64,000 bases of DNA, taken from contig CAUJLY010000004.1 in NCBI GenBank assembly GCA_963281155.1, positions 1,426,001 to 1,490,000 on the forward strand. The letters run 5' to 3'. Source of the DNA: Rhabditophanes sp. KR3021. Taxonomy: Eukaryota > Nematoda > Chromadorea > Rhabditida > Alloionematidae. The notes under the pieces are model-generated. The model was given only the letters and a program-made list of their open reading frames with translations. It ran no database searches and had not been told where the DNA came from. Position 1 is the stretch's first letter. Each line of letters starts with the position of its first letter. Made by a program: the position numbers and the translations under genes. Shown one piece after another: positions 45,439 to 58,464 of this stretch.

Positions 45439-45663
45439 TTAAGAACGTCCTCTCAACAAAATGCATCTTTTTATTAACTCTTCTAAAATACAGCCACAAC
45501 TCAAAATATTAACTTTCATGTGGGAAGTCTTAGGACATATCAATAAATCAGGAAGCTTATAAATCTCGTAATATTTAATAACATTACAATGGTGTGCCCT
45601 GGTAGTCGTTGTTAAAGACTCAATGAGATAAGGTAGGTGCTGTCTCAGAGTGGTTTTCCTCAT
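45439..45663 (-). pseudogene. protein-kinase (CMGC/MAPK-like) fragment
   Basis: The minus-strand frame reads YEIYKLPDLLICPKTSHMKV NILSCGCILEELIKRCILLR GRS. It aligns by eye with kinase subdomains VIII-IX of MAP-kinase-like enzymes (YRAPELLL...VDIWSVGCILAEL...LLPGRS). The conserved APE and DxWS residues are changed (LPD, NILS), and neighbouring subdomains are not readable. It is a decayed fragment if real. Confidence 0.4.
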
Positions 45664-46034
45664 AGAGGCATGTGGAAGTGCGGAGAATGGTGCCTAATGC
45701 GAGGGACGGCTAAGGAACCGTGAGGCCTGTGAAAATAAGAAAAATGATATTGATTCGATCTATTAGTTTGAATAAATTATTATACAAATTTTTATACGCT
45801 TTTTTGATACTACTCATAACAACAACTGAATAATCATTTATTTACAACTTAATAAAAATTTCAGAGATACGTACCCGTTTCTAAGAAAAATGAACTTCGT
45901 TGACAAAATCGGCATATTAAGATTAAATTAATATAAATTAAAATAAGTAATAGTAAATTTTGAGGCCCTTTTAAATAAGGGTCTAATTAATATTATGCAG
46001 AGGAACATTAAGTCAACAATGAGATGGGAACAAT

Positions 46035-47111
46035 TTAGAGTTCATCTCCTTTTTGGATGAGTTTTTCGAGGTGGATGTCGAAGTGGAGGGTGGCACCTCC
46101 TGGGATTTGAGGAAGGCGACCTTCTGGCCCGTACCCGAGATCTGAGGGAATGGTGACGTGTCTTCTTTCTCCTTCACACATGCCGGTCATGGCCCTGTCC
46201 ATACCTTCGATGACCTCTCTGGGGGAGGTTCCGAGTTTGAAGATGAATGGAGCATTTCTTGAGAATGATGAGTCGACGAAAGTTCCGTCTTCGAGTTTAA
46301 GGGTGTATTGTTGGTGGATAGTATCTCCGGCCTTTGATTTTTTGCATTCTTTTTCGGCGATGGCGTGGGTGACTTCGATCTTAAGACCATCTTCATCGGT
46401 CCATGATTTGCCTGGCACTGGTCTAAAGAGATCCACCAATTGCACCGTGTAATAAAGAGTTTCATCTCCCTTAATTCCATCTCTTTCTCTGCCTTCAGTT
46501 CCAAAGCCTAATTTCCCTGGCTGAAATGATAATTATTACATGACTATTTATGTGCGACTGTTTTTAGATAAAATGTTTTGATACTTCAATTTGACTACTA
46601 TTTTCAATGAAATGTTAATCAAAAAATGGTCAAATTGTTATTTTGGGTCATAATAAGGGTAGGCAATACTTCCAGAACAATTAATTGTTTCTTATCGTGG
46701 CAAAACAACTTGATCTACACTTAGATGATGAGTTTAAACTTACGATGACTACTTTTCTTTTTTCTCCAATACACATTCCAGTCATGGCTCTGTCCATTCC
46801 TTCGATGACTTGTGATTTTCCGAGAGTAAAGACGTATCTAAGAACAATAAATTAAAATAACATAACTCCCAAACATACGGTTTCTTTCCCCAGTTAGTTC
46901 CAATAGTCTTCCCATCCTTATCAGACAACTTATAATACTGATCAACAACATCTCCTGCCTCTGATTTAATAAGGCACTTTTCTGGTGCAATAGGCTTAAC
47001 AATCTTGATCTGCAGACCATCTTCCTCAGTCCATGAATATTTTTCCTCCTCAGCACCTTGTCCTAAAACAGCCAATACAGCCAAACAACACACGATCTTA
47101 GCACTCAACAT
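46035..47111 (-). CDS. ER-lumen FKBP prolyl isomerase with two FKBP domains
   Basis: Exons 46879-47111, 46744-46837 and 46035-46520 give 270 aa with matching phases. A signal peptide ([20 protein letters not shown]) is followed by FKBP domain 1 (about 25-137): [56 protein letters not shown] domain 2 (about 145-265) has [57 protein letters not shown] and [11 protein letters not shown]. The protein ends KGDEL, a KDEL-type retrieval signal. Secretory-pathway collagen folding is the usual role of such nematode FKBPs. Domain 2 keeps more of the active-site pattern; domain 1 lacks the DSS and YG-rich loop equivalents and may be non-catalytic. The pocket Trp is Met in both, as in FKBP9/10 relatives. 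Confidence 0.93.
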
Positions 47112-47113
47112 AT

Positions 47114-47383
47114 TTAAGTCTTTTTTGTAGAATGAAAGTGATAATAAGTGTGGAGAAGGTATATCCTTTGCCACAATATATTATCTATAATACTTTTTAA
47201 TTTTAAATAAGTACGAGGTGTCTTAATGTTGTATACGTGGCTGGTGCCGCCTCTCTTGATTGTTTTCTGTTGATCATAGATGCCTTCTGCCGAGTAGAGG
47301 CAAGTAGAGATGAACCAGATGCGATCTTTGTTGATGGCAAGAGCTCTTTGTGTGAGAAGTGATGGACGATCATCGTCACACAT
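47114..47383 (-). CDS. unassigned frame upstream of the FKBP gene
   Basis: The sequence at about 47210-47430 is clearly less AT-rich than its surroundings and open in two minus-strand frames. The better one reads MCDDDRPSLLTQRALAINKD RIWFISTCLY, EGIYDQQKTIKRGGTSHVYN. The other (start 47433) reads MHNLFQNKKAADGEERV before diverging. No domain is recognised. It may be one exon of a gene, or an old one. Confidence 0.3.
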   Translation of the reverse strand: MCDDDRPSLLTQRALAINKDRIWFISTCLYSAEGIYDQQKTIKRGGTSHVYNIKTPRTYLKLKSIIDNILWQRIYLLHTYYHFHSTKKT

Positions 47384-47433
47384 ACTCTCTCTTCTCCATC
47401 AGCAGCCTTCTTATTTTGGAATAAGTTGTGCAT

Positions 47434-50400
47434 TTTGGTTGATCATAAAAAAAGGTTCTTCGCCATTTTTTGGATGATGTGCCATATAATTAAAATTAAA
47501 AATTTGTTGAAGCGACAGCGCCACCAAAAGTTAGCAAAATGTGAAGGGGTAATTGGGAAAGGTTAGGGAAAACAAGATCTAAACTAGTCTATGTACTACT
47601 TCGTAACAATCGTCGTTGATTTTAAGGTCTATTTGAGAAGAGAATGGTTAGGGTGATTTATATACTAACTATCTGGAACTGTTTGCGATGGACACGTGTG
47701 CCGTAATTGTCTAAGAAGTTTAGACACAAGTTGTCATCCAGTCTGTTGATAAACAAGATTTTTGTGAAAAGAATCGTATTTGAAAGGATTTGATATGAAC
47801 ATGTTTTTCGTGCTAATTAAATATCCTTGGTTAATGTCTTTATTTGGAGAAATTGTCTTTTAATACAATAGTACCAGAAAAAATTGTGTTTGTCTTCATA
47901 CACACACATATGCATTATTATTTATTTGAAAACAAAATTCTTTTTATTACAAACACATAAATAATTGACCAAAAGATATACATATATACAAGGGCCGAAT
48001 AAATATATCTATACAACTTTCCCCCAACTGAATTTTCCCCAAACGAGGAAGTGATGCAGCCCTTATAGTGTTTTAGTGTATTCTCGTACCATACAACAAA
48101 AAAAGATTGACAATAGTTATATTGTATTAATATAAAATGTAGATACACATCCCAAAAATTAGAACTAAAAAAGCGTAGTATTGATGATTATTTTGAGTGG
48201 GAGGCTTGAATTTTTGGTTAGTTAGTTATTCATGGATTTGATTATAAAGTGCAGTTGGTGATAGGTTTAATTTTGTGTTTTATAAGTTTAATCTTCGTTA
48301 TTAATAGGTCTAATCTGCTTTATAAAGTTTTTTTGATACAATTATAAGTGGCTAGAAGTCGGGTATATCTGATCAGTTCAGAGTATTGTGATTTGTCAAA
48401 GTGATACTTAATAATGTGACATAATCCACTCTTGACAAAAGTCATTTTTGACCCATTGACGTGTATGTAAATGATAATAATTTATACCAGAAGACGGACA
48501 CTGCATTTCTGATAAAGTGCAATCTTTTCTGCAACGGTGATTGGTAAAGGTTATTATATAATAATTGTTATCACCACCAAAACCATTATTCTTTGCAAAA
48601 ATTTTTGTGAATAACTTTAGGAGATAGTAATGTGTATATTTATTTATTATATCATTCATAATTTTTATCTTTGTTTGTGTTTAAGGGAATAAATGTAAAT
48701 TTGTGTATAGATGGTAATATTTCCTTTCAATTACTTTTAGTTATTTTAATTTGATTTAGTCTCAATTAATTGTTTTTATTTGTTTATTTACTATACACAA
48801 TTAACTATTTTGTGTGGAAGATGGATGGTTTAAGTAAGATAGGAGGTAATTTAATAAATTCTTGATACTTCTACTCTGATACTAAATGCTCTTTGTACAA
48901 TATTTATTTTATTTATAAACAAAAGTTAGAACGAGGAACAGTAGTAGCTAAAGAGGGTTCGTCATATCACTTTTGCTCTCTTACAAGCGTTTTGAGCTTT
49001 AGACTAAGAGTTGGAAGCTTATCATCTAAAAGTCTATGATCAGGATAAACGTTCTAAATTAGCCAGAAGGTGGAAAGTAATGAGAATCTAAAAAAGTGAT
49101 ATGATATGAAGAAATAAATAAAAATGAGTGATGCTCATATATTATTTCTTAATATAAAGCAATAAATATTGATAATAGACCTCAAGATAATATATGTTTT
49201 GACAAAAAATGATGATCATCTCACATTTTGCAATGTATTCTTCACTCACTTAAAAGCAACTATAATTTAGTTAATTTGAAATAGAATTTAAGTGGATCCT
49301 CACTTTAAGATGATTATAAAATTTTTATATTTTTTAAAAATGAATAATTTAGTTTGTCTAAAAATGAATATCTATCTATTAAAATAATGCATTTCTGATT
49401 AAGTTCTCTGTTAAGCAATATTACACTTCTTTTCACACAGACACACCACCACCAAAACCAGCCTTTTTTGATGGCAATTTAATGTTGAAATTGTTTTTGT
49501 TGGCAAAAGCCATTTTGCACCCGTTGTTGACAAGATGAATTGAACATATATATAATATACTTTTTTGTATGGTAAAAATATATTTCATTTATTTTTTTAA
49601 CCATGTGATTTTCCTAAAAACATCCTTTTCATACATTTATTTGAAAGAATTTCTTCTCCCAAAAATTATTTTAAACTGAAATATACAGACCAAATATTCA
49701 TTTGACAAGGCACCCCACAAACCTGTCATTAACACATTTGTTATGACAACCATTTTTTAAAATGAATTCAATAGAATATGACTATTTATTTTTTGTTCAA
49801 AAAGCAGTAAAAATTGTGGACTGAATATGTATGTGAGATGTTGATAATATATGATGTTATATGATATTAATAATTGTGATTTCTTAAATAACTTACCTTA
49901 TTCCAACAATCAAGTCAAATATTTTATACTTATCAGTTTTGAGTAGGGTAGATTGTTTAAAAAACGAGAAAGTTTATCTATATGTACTTTTAGATTAAAT
50001 TGGGTCTGTGTGACATGTATTTTAAGTAGTAGTATTATTTGTATTATGCAGAGTTGATGCATTATTTAGTATAGTTTAGACCTATTTTTTGTTGATTGTA
50101 TTTAAATTTGACAAAAAATCAACATATAAACCATGCTTTTTGAGTTTATGCGGTGTTGTCAGTAGGTGCTGTTATAGAATAGTTTAGACCATTGAATCAT
50201 TTTGAATGAATGTGTAGATTTAGGCAGGATTGCTTAAGTTTCAAAAAGCTATATTTAACTTTAGTTTAAGTTCCTGGTCTCTTATTTAATGGTCGGTCCA
50301 TGCTTACTATTTACAATCGACTGCTCCCTCTTGGCCTTTAAAGTGTGGCGAGATCCTTTAAAACCTCATTTTTTGATAACGAAATTCTTGTCTGATTATT

Positions 50401-52638
50401 TTTCCAAATTTTGTACCCAATATCACATCACTTTTAAAGCCCAAAAAGGATTACTAAATAGATGATTAAATAGTTATTTAAATAACTAATTAAACAGCTT
50501 ACTAAATAAGTGATTAAATAGAAAACCAAATCAAATCTTAGATGCTTTTTAAATGCATATCTAAAAGTATATTATTAAACGGATTATTATTGTGTTTCGG
50601 AATTGGTGATAAACGAAACATTATTTTAAAGAATGACGACACTCTATTTGAATTTTGGCAACATTTTGTCCACGTAGCTCCTAGATATTAATGAACCTGA
50701 TAACAACAATTAATAATTATGATATTTGCTTTTATCTGATGTCTATGTACAATTCCTTTTTTCATCTAATAATTCGAAAAATGCAACGAAAAATTCCTTT
50801 TCAACAGTTCACTTCATCTACTCCACGAATACCATGTTGTATCATTGTTCTAAATCTTCAAAACTTGACTTCAAAAAATATTTAAAAAAGAGGGTAATGA
50901 ATGCAGTTGTGTCATTACAAATTTAACTATTCAATTTAAACGACTTATCTTTGTGGTTTGTGCATTGTGAATTATTTTCTCTATTCAAAGTTAATTTTGT
51001 ATAAACCAGCCCCAAGAACAACGATTTTCGAGTGTGTGTAAGTTAGTGTATAATGACTTTTTATTACAATTTATCGCAACATGTTTAATGGCATTTCACC
51101 CCTTAGTTTCTTGGTGAGTATCTTTTTTTAGATTTTGAGGACAGCATAAATATGTATAAAATAGGGGGTTTATGATGAGGTTGATTGAATTTTGGGTGCA
51201 AGGAGCGCAAAGTAGTTTATCAAAAGTCATTACTTACTCATTTCAACAAAAGAGAGGCATTTCTTTTGGCAGTAAAAAATTCGTGCATATTTTATATATT
51301 AAATGTAGTATGTCGGCCAACAACCTTGTGGCAAGTCAAAATTGTTACCGCATTTAAGCTCCCGCTCTTTAAGACTCCAAAAAAAGTTGCGTCTGTTTAG
51401 TAGCTGGGCCTGTTTAGTAGCTACATCTGTTTAGTAGTTGCGTCCATTAGTTGTCGCATCGCACGAACGTGGCTGGACGCAACATTTCATCCCCAATTTT
51501 TATCTGCATAATTGCTTTTTCTCTATTCTGCATCTCTGTCTTTGCACAAAGAAAAATACATACACAGAATATTTATAACATTACTATATAACATCTTCTC
51601 TATTTTTAGGAACAAAACTTTATTTTATCATTTAAAAGAGTTACCCTCAAGCTATACGTATATTTTGTATTTCATTTCCATAAAATATATGTACTTTATG
51701 TGAATCCCAAAAAACCCTTCTTCATTAATTAAGTATGAGAGCAAAATTCCTTTTTCTTATAAGAAATACAATGGAAAGTTCGTCTCATGAAGGAAGAAAT
51801 AAAATTTGCTGGTATCACCCACCACACATACATAACTAATTGATAAAAAAAGAACAACCCATTTATGTGTCATTATTGTTAACAATAATTATTGAAAGGT
51901 CGTCTAACTCCTATCGCCTTTTTTTGTTGCATCTATATTATACGAACTAAAAAGTATATGCATGTAAGTATTATCCTTTTTTGTCTGAACAATTATACTT
52001 TTGAATTTTTGATTTAAAAAGACGTATCATGTTTGAACTTTTGGTAAGTCTTTCCTATTGATTCTTAAGCATCAAAAGAAAGCGTATATTAAATTTTAAT
52101 CCCCTGCTTTGATATCTACGATTCGAGAATGGGGTTGGGGTTGGTGTTTGGTCATTACGAAGATTAGACTTTAAATTAGACTTAAATTAATGAGTATATT
52201 AGTGCGGTATGTATAATAAGCACAATTAAATACTTTGTATATGGTCTGTCTCGATCTATATAAGCTCCGATCCCATTGTCTATGTTTAGAATCGAAAGGT
52301 GCGTATGTTTATTTAAATGGTGTATACTCTTGTAACAACATTACTTTAAACACCTATTTACCAGATAATTTGCATTTCTTTATACAACACCTCATTATTT
52401 CTCGATTTTTATGTTGCAATTTTTCTTCGATTCGAGATTTTTAAATTCTATTAAACATTCTGACTCATTTTTGTATTTCATTTCAGTAGATTGTGAATTT
52501 TTCTTTTTGTTGTCAAACATAAAGATTAAAAAATTATCAAATAATATTTTCAAGCTGCAGTGTCCTGGTAAATAAATCAAATTTACAGGAGTTTTATTTG
52601 CCCCACAATTAAGAACAACATTATGATCTGTAATTGAG
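47434..52638. other. 5.2-kb stretch without recognisable genes, upstream of the TSC22 gene
   Basis: This is the longest empty region of the window. It has AT-rich DNA, many T/A runs and no frame with protein-like composition. Open frames at 48408, 50691, 51172, 51512 and 52235 are judged chance. It most likely holds regulatory DNA or unseen first exons of the TSC22-type gene, whose relatives use distant alternative promoters. Confidence 0.5.
51386..51450. repeat. short tandem repeat, ~17 bp unit x 3-4
   Basis: Successive imperfect units share a CTGTTTAGTAGyTG core. This is a small GC-richer island in AT-rich DNA. Confidence 0.75.
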
Positions 52639-55033
52639 ATGAACTCTGGTTTAGAAAATAACGAGTCGTTGTCTTCATCTTCGTCAACATCGACAAAAGA
52701 CAACACTTCCACTATTGTAATGACGACATCATCTCCCACAAATAATCTCCAATCTTCAAATGGACCAACAACTGATGTAGATGACAAAAGTAATGCGGTA
52801 AGTTTCCTGAATCATTTGTTTAAATTACTGCTTAATAGTATTTTATTTTATAAGTCATTCATTAAGTTACTTATTTTATTAATCACTAATCAAATTACTT
52901 ATTTTTGGTGAATCATTCATTTAAATTACTTATTTTCAGGTCCAACCCTTAAATTCCGAGCAATCTGTCCGAGGAAGGTGGCAATGTTTTGATGTGAAAG
53001 AGAAAAATGGTTCAGTTTCACCTGAATGTGAAGATGCAAATAATGCTATTGTGGATGACAACAAAGTTCCTGATCAAGAAAAAATAGTTTTGAAAGAGGC
53101 AATCACTAATAATACAATCACACCACCTATTCCTCTTCAACAAGTTCAGCCTATGAATAATAATGTTAATAATTCATGTCCACCAATGAATGAGAATAAA
53201 CAACAAATTGATTCAAACATTATTTCACATAATCAACAACTAAATCAACTACAACACGGTACGATTGCTCCTGGAACATCCAGTTACGACCATTCACACC
53301 AAAATTATCCACAACAAGTGACTACTAATAATAGTAATACCATCCAAAACAATCAACCCCAAGCTATTTCTACTTTACCTCATTCTGCCAGTATTCCTAT
53401 AGACTTGTCACGTCAAGGTTCCCTTGGCCCAAGTAAAAAGATGTCAACAGCCACGATGGTTTCTGTCCCTTCTTCTAACCATGTTTGTAATAATGTGAAT
53501 ATTGCTTCCTGCCCTGCCATTGAATCGACTGTCGCGAAGGTGATGGCTGGAATGAGTGATTTGGACGATATTCCTGTGGATGGCAGTAACGCTGTAATAG
53601 ATAATAAAATTGAATTGGCTATGGACTTGGTGAAAACGCATTTGACTTTGTCCATTAGACAGGAAGTTGATTGTTTGAGAGCTACTATTGTTGAGCTTGA
53701 ATCAAAGGTAAGTATTTATTTGTTTATTTCGTTTGTTAATTTAATTTTTTAGATTCAAGTATTGGAAAGCCAAAATAATATTTTAAAGCAATTTGCTCCA
53801 TCTGAAATAGTAAACAATGTGGAAATTTTGTTGAATGCAAATAGTAGCAAAAGTTCAAGTGCTGGATTAACAAACAACAATACCACTTCAAGCGGAAGTA
53901 ATAGTGCAAGAGTAGCCCGAAATGCTTCCCAAAACAACTTTGTCCCCAACCACAGCACTAGTACTTCCCCGGAATTAAAAATCGAAATGAATTGCGTTGC
54001 CCCACAACACAAACAATCTCTCCAACAAAATATTGTCTCACATCCTAGCCCGCCCGTCTTCAGTGTTCAGCCAATCGAAGAAATTCAACAACAACAACAA
54101 TTGCAAACACAAATTCAGCAACAACAACAACACACAAACCTTCAACAACACCAACTTCAGAGTCAACACCAGCAGGTTCAGAATCAACAACAAGCAGCTC
54201 AAAATCAACAGCAGCAAATTCAGAATCAACAACAAGTTCAAAATCAACAGATCCAACAAAGTCAACAACCACAAATCCAGCAGCAAATGCAACAGCAGCA
54301 GAATAATCAGATCCAACAAAGTAACCAGATCCAACAAAACAATCAGATCCAACAAAACAATCAGGTCCAACAAAACAATCAGATCCAACAAAACAACCAA
54401 AACCAACAAAATGGGAATACACAACAACAAGTTCAAATGGCCCCTCAACAGCAAAACCATCCAACCTATGCACATGCTGTTACCGATCACATTCACAATG
54501 GCGAAGGGTCTATGACTTCACCACCACAAAATAATAGTAACGGAACAAACAATTATATAAATGGTGGGCAGGTGAATAGCTATGTTCCCATGGAGAATTA
54601 TCAATCAAATGGTTACCAACAACAAACTTTTAATGGTCATCCACAGCCGACATCACCGCCAGCTCAGCCTAACCATTCACCACAATCTACTATTTCCTCG
54701 GGTTCATCCGAAAATTTAAATCAATTTGCTTTACCTAATAACTTTCCGCAGCAACAACCCCAAGAAGTAGTGTCCCGGAAAAGTTCGGCCGCTCACCAAC
54801 CTGTTCCCATCGAAATCAAAGTAATGAAAGAACAAATGCGGCAAAATGTAGTCGATCCAAGTCATGACTTCAATAATCTAAATAAACAACAAATACCAAT
54901 CCAAACCACCAACCAACAACAAATGTATTACCAGCAAAAAAATGTTCAAAATGCTTACCCTTCACCATCTTCCAATCCCCATCCAAGCCAAGAAAATGCT
55001 AATCTTCACCATCAATCAAATGGAAATCACTAA
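52639..55033 (+). CDS. TSC22/bunched-family leucine-zipper regulator, long form, 735 aa
   Basis: Exons are 52639-52797, 52940-53707 and 53753-55033, in phase 0 throughout. The N-terminal region is Ser/Thr/Asn-rich, then VRGRWQCFDV matches the RGRWxCxD motif of long TSC22 isoforms. The TSC box spans about residues 280-325: VIDNKIELAMDLVKTHLTLS IRQEVDCLRATIVELESK-IQVLESQNNILKQFA. It combines the box (AMDLVKxHL) with the leucine zipper; the exon junction lies inside the zipper. The following about 400 residues are an Asn/Gln-rich tail with long Gln runs, absent from most relatives, which usually end soon after the zipper. TSC22 proteins dimerise through this region and control growth and BMP/TGF-beta signalling. 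Shorter isoforms from internal starts are likely but not visible. Confidence 0.9.
54308..54411 (+). repeat. 18-bp coding repeat (QIQQNN) in a CAA/CAG-rich tract
   Basis: Five to six near-identical 18-bp units encode QIQQNN or QIQQSN inside a longer Gln-rich region (about 54080-54430). This is a likely length-variable locus. Confidence 0.9.
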
Positions 55034-56865
55034 AAGGTATTAGAATGGCTATTTCAAGGATATCAAATTTATCTTTCAACATTTTATCCACATCACATAT
55101 ATTTAAAAAACAAAAGACGGTTAGCTTTTTGGACGAGTAACAAATGATATTTAATTTGGTCTTTGGGATTCTTTCCACAAAGAAATTTCTTCCTATCTCA
55201 AAAGGTGTGAAGACAGATTTTTTATTATTATTATGTATAAACAAAATATATATTTATTTGATAGCTATATAATATTTTATTTAAAGAAATGTATTTTTTT
55301 ATGTTTTATGAATTTATGGATTGACACATTTTATTCAGTACGTTCGCTTTTAAATACGATAAACAGTATTTAAGATTGATGAATGAAATTAGGCAATTCA
55401 AAAAATACCAAAAAGTTCTGTAAAAATGATCAGATATTATAAAAAAGTGGTTTAAATTATGAAACTGTTTGATTACTAGATAAAATTGTAATAGGGTTAA
55501 AGATTTAAGAAACAGTTCGATCGACCAATTATTGCATCATAGAAAAGATAAAATGTATTCTGATCCTTTTGCTTAGCAATTTTGGTAAAAGTATCAAACT
55601 CCATGATATCTATAAAATGTAAACATTGTAATGTGTCATTTTCGAATCTACATTTACTAATAAAATTTCCGTACAAAATTGTGAAACATTTTTTTGCAAA
55701 TTTTAAAACTTTGCAGCTACAAATTGAGTTTGTTTTTCCTTCTAAAAATGTATGTACAATTTTTATTTTTTTGCAATTTGTAAAAATGAATTGGTTGTAA
55801 AGCACATATTTGTTGATTTTAATATACATTTAAAATGTTGGAAATCTGCAGTTCTAATCGAATTAAATACATATGAAGCTGTAGGTTCCACAAGAGAAAA
55901 ATGTATGTAGACATATTTAGTTTGATTAAAGAACATAGTATTCCAGTAGATGTAAATAATAACATTCTTTTATAAACAAATTCAACCTTAATACTTATTC
56001 TGGTGAACAAAGCAATTCGGTTATAAAAAATATATTCCCATACTTGATACTATGATTGAAACTATGTATCATGGAAATGATCATAACCATATCTATTTGC
56101 TAGAAAAGGGGATAATGGAATCTCCCATTTATTGTTAAACGAATATTCTATATATAAAATTTTGGCAAAAACAACATTCATGGTAACGATTGGCATTCAA
56201 TATGGTCGATGTAGATGCATCTTTTAATAATAAGTTTTATAATGGCAATTTGATGTTCATAATAAAAGATGGCCGATTTTTAATTTTTATGTAAAATATT
56301 TTGCACATAACTTTCTAATAAACAAATTATAACTACATACTTTATAATAATTTATTTTTTAATTTAAACTACAAACTAAAACTACGATGTTTTAACTTTA
56401 AAAAGTTGAAATTTTGCATCAAATATTTTCCCAAATAAATGGAGTAGACAAACGTAGTCTGTAGCCTTTCTACTCTCTCCTGATATTACATTGATACAAC
56501 GATGATAAATTATCATTTATAGTCTTGCAGTTTTCTCGTATCTTACAATGGCCTAGCTTGATTAAAGAGAAACATCCGATATTTTAATATGCTTTTCAAC
56601 AACACAAATGTCTATTGTAATATTTCTATAATTCTGTTTTGATAAATCACTTATAAAAAGCAATGTTTCATCTGTCGAAACATTAAATATACTTTATTAG
56701 TGTCTTTCTATTTATAATAATTCTTTTTAAATTAAGCTTTTAGTTTAACCACAGCAATTAGTTTCGCTCACAATAGATAAAATAAAATCATAGAAAAGTG
56801 AGTGTGAAAACATATGATACTGCCCTGTGACCTTAGTTTACAAAAATAGAAGCAATCTGTCAAAA
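55034..56865. other. 3' flank of the TSC22 gene and intergenic DNA
   Basis: Very AT-rich. Minus-strand frames at 54999-55244 and 55497-55829 show no family and biased composition. No gene is supported. Confidence 0.5.
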
Positions 56866-58246
56866 ATGGTTATTCTTTTAATAGTAGCACTTTCACTGTC
56901 ATTTCTCGTATTTTCAACTTTGTTAATATTGGTGAATTACGGAAACGAAATGCAGAAAAAAAGCATCATAAATGTTGGATTGTATGTATTTAATGATAAG
57001 CTGGTACGTTTTGTTAAGTATTTGTTCTCGCTTACTTATTCATGTGTTTAATTTAGGGAGATCTAGTGGATTTATTCCTTGGGAGTCATTACCAAATAAA
57101 ATGGAAGAGAATGATTGTGGGGTTGCCGGCACTTTTTCCTAAGAAATTTCCATCGTGGATCAATGTTAGCAATCAAGTAATTGGTGGCATTAAAGTTAGG
57201 GTTTACGAACCTAAAGAGCTCAAATCGGACGCTGTTTGCATCTACATTCACGGAGGCAAGTATTATATAAATTAAACAATAATGTTTTTGGGTTTCAGGA
57301 GGCTTTGCAGTAATGGAGCCTGAATATTATGATGATGTTCTGTTTCCAATTATCAAAGAATTGAAATGTGTATTTGTATCAATTGGATATTCAAAGACTC
57401 CCGAAAATAAGTATCCTACCCAAGTGAACCAATGTTTTACTGTCTGTGACACAATTTTAAACGGCGACGCTTTATCAGAATACAACATTGATAGAAAAAA
57501 GGCAATTATTATGGGAGATTCGGCTGGGTAAGTTAAGATGTAATTGATAAGTAAATTTGTGTTAACATTTCAGTGCATGTCTTGCAGCCGTCATGGTTCA
57601 AAAGACTATCAAATTAAACTGTCAACGATTCATTGGACAATGTTTAATTTACCCTTGCACTAACATGATTGATTATCAAACTTTAAGCCATCAAGAATTT
57701 GATACATACAGTCATAAAAGCAAATCATTTTTAACTCCTCAAAACATGGCTAGATATGGGGTTCTTTATATGGGAGGTAATGCAACAAAAGAATTAGTAC
57801 ATTTCATGAATTCGAATGGTCATATTCGGGAAGAACTGTTTGCTCATGAAGAATTCAAAAAAGTTTACAATATGGAATACATGCCCGAAGAATATATGAA
57901 AAATTATAAAAGAAAGACGTTTAGTGTAAAATTGAGTCCAGATTTTGAAAAAATTAAAGAAGAAGCCATGGTTCTTTTTTTACAAGATGATTTTTCACCT
58001 TTATTAGCCGATCAAAAAATCTTCAAAGAAATGCCAAAAACGTTTATATTATCAGCACAATATGATATTCTTAGAGATGATTCCATCATGTATGCACACA
58101 AATTAAAACTGTCTGGAGGAGACGTTTCACACAAAAATTACGCGCATGCTGAACACGGTTGCCTCAATTTGCCATTTAATAAACACAAAGCTTTAATGAG
58201 CACAGACATTGTACACTTTATGAATGAGTTGTTAGCAAACAATTAG
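56866..58246 (+). CDS. arylacetamide deacetylase-like alpha/beta hydrolase (HSL family)
   Basis: Exons are 56866-57003, 57057-57255, 57299-57527 and 57574-58246; phases match, giving 412 aa. It has an N-terminal membrane anchor (VILLIVALSLSFLVFSTLLI), as in AADAC, which faces the ER lumen. The oxyanion motif HGGG is read across the second junction (VCIYIHG-GGFAVMEPEYY). The nucleophile elbow GDSAG (MGDSAGACLAAV) spans the third. The acid is in SAQYDILRDDSIMYAHKL and the histidine in AHAEHGCLNLPF, so the triad is complete. Intron 2 uses a GC donor (GGAG|GCAAGT). Likely activity is hydrolysis of acyl esters or amides; the substrate is unknown. Confidence 0.92.
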
Positions 58247-58464
58247 GATGTCTTGTTCTTACAATTTAGCGGATCACTTCTGTTTTGTCTTCTTAAAAAC
58301 ATAAAATTTTGATATGCGTATTATTTAATAACCTGTAATTAGACAAAAATTAATATGGTAGCTATTAAACTAATTTTAGTTGATATATTTTATTTGAGAA
58401 TGATTTCTTGTTATTCTACACACGTTTATTAGCAATTTGGTTCATGGCCGACATAGTTGTATGA
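58247..58464. other. spacer between hydrolase and CSL-like gene
   Basis: Short AT-rich gap; includes the hydrolase 3' UTR. Confidence 0.4.

Noticed and set aside
54038..54496. Leu-rich minus-strand frames of more than 130 codons
   Set aside because: Antisense of CAA/CAG repeats encoding the Gln-rich TSC22 tail.
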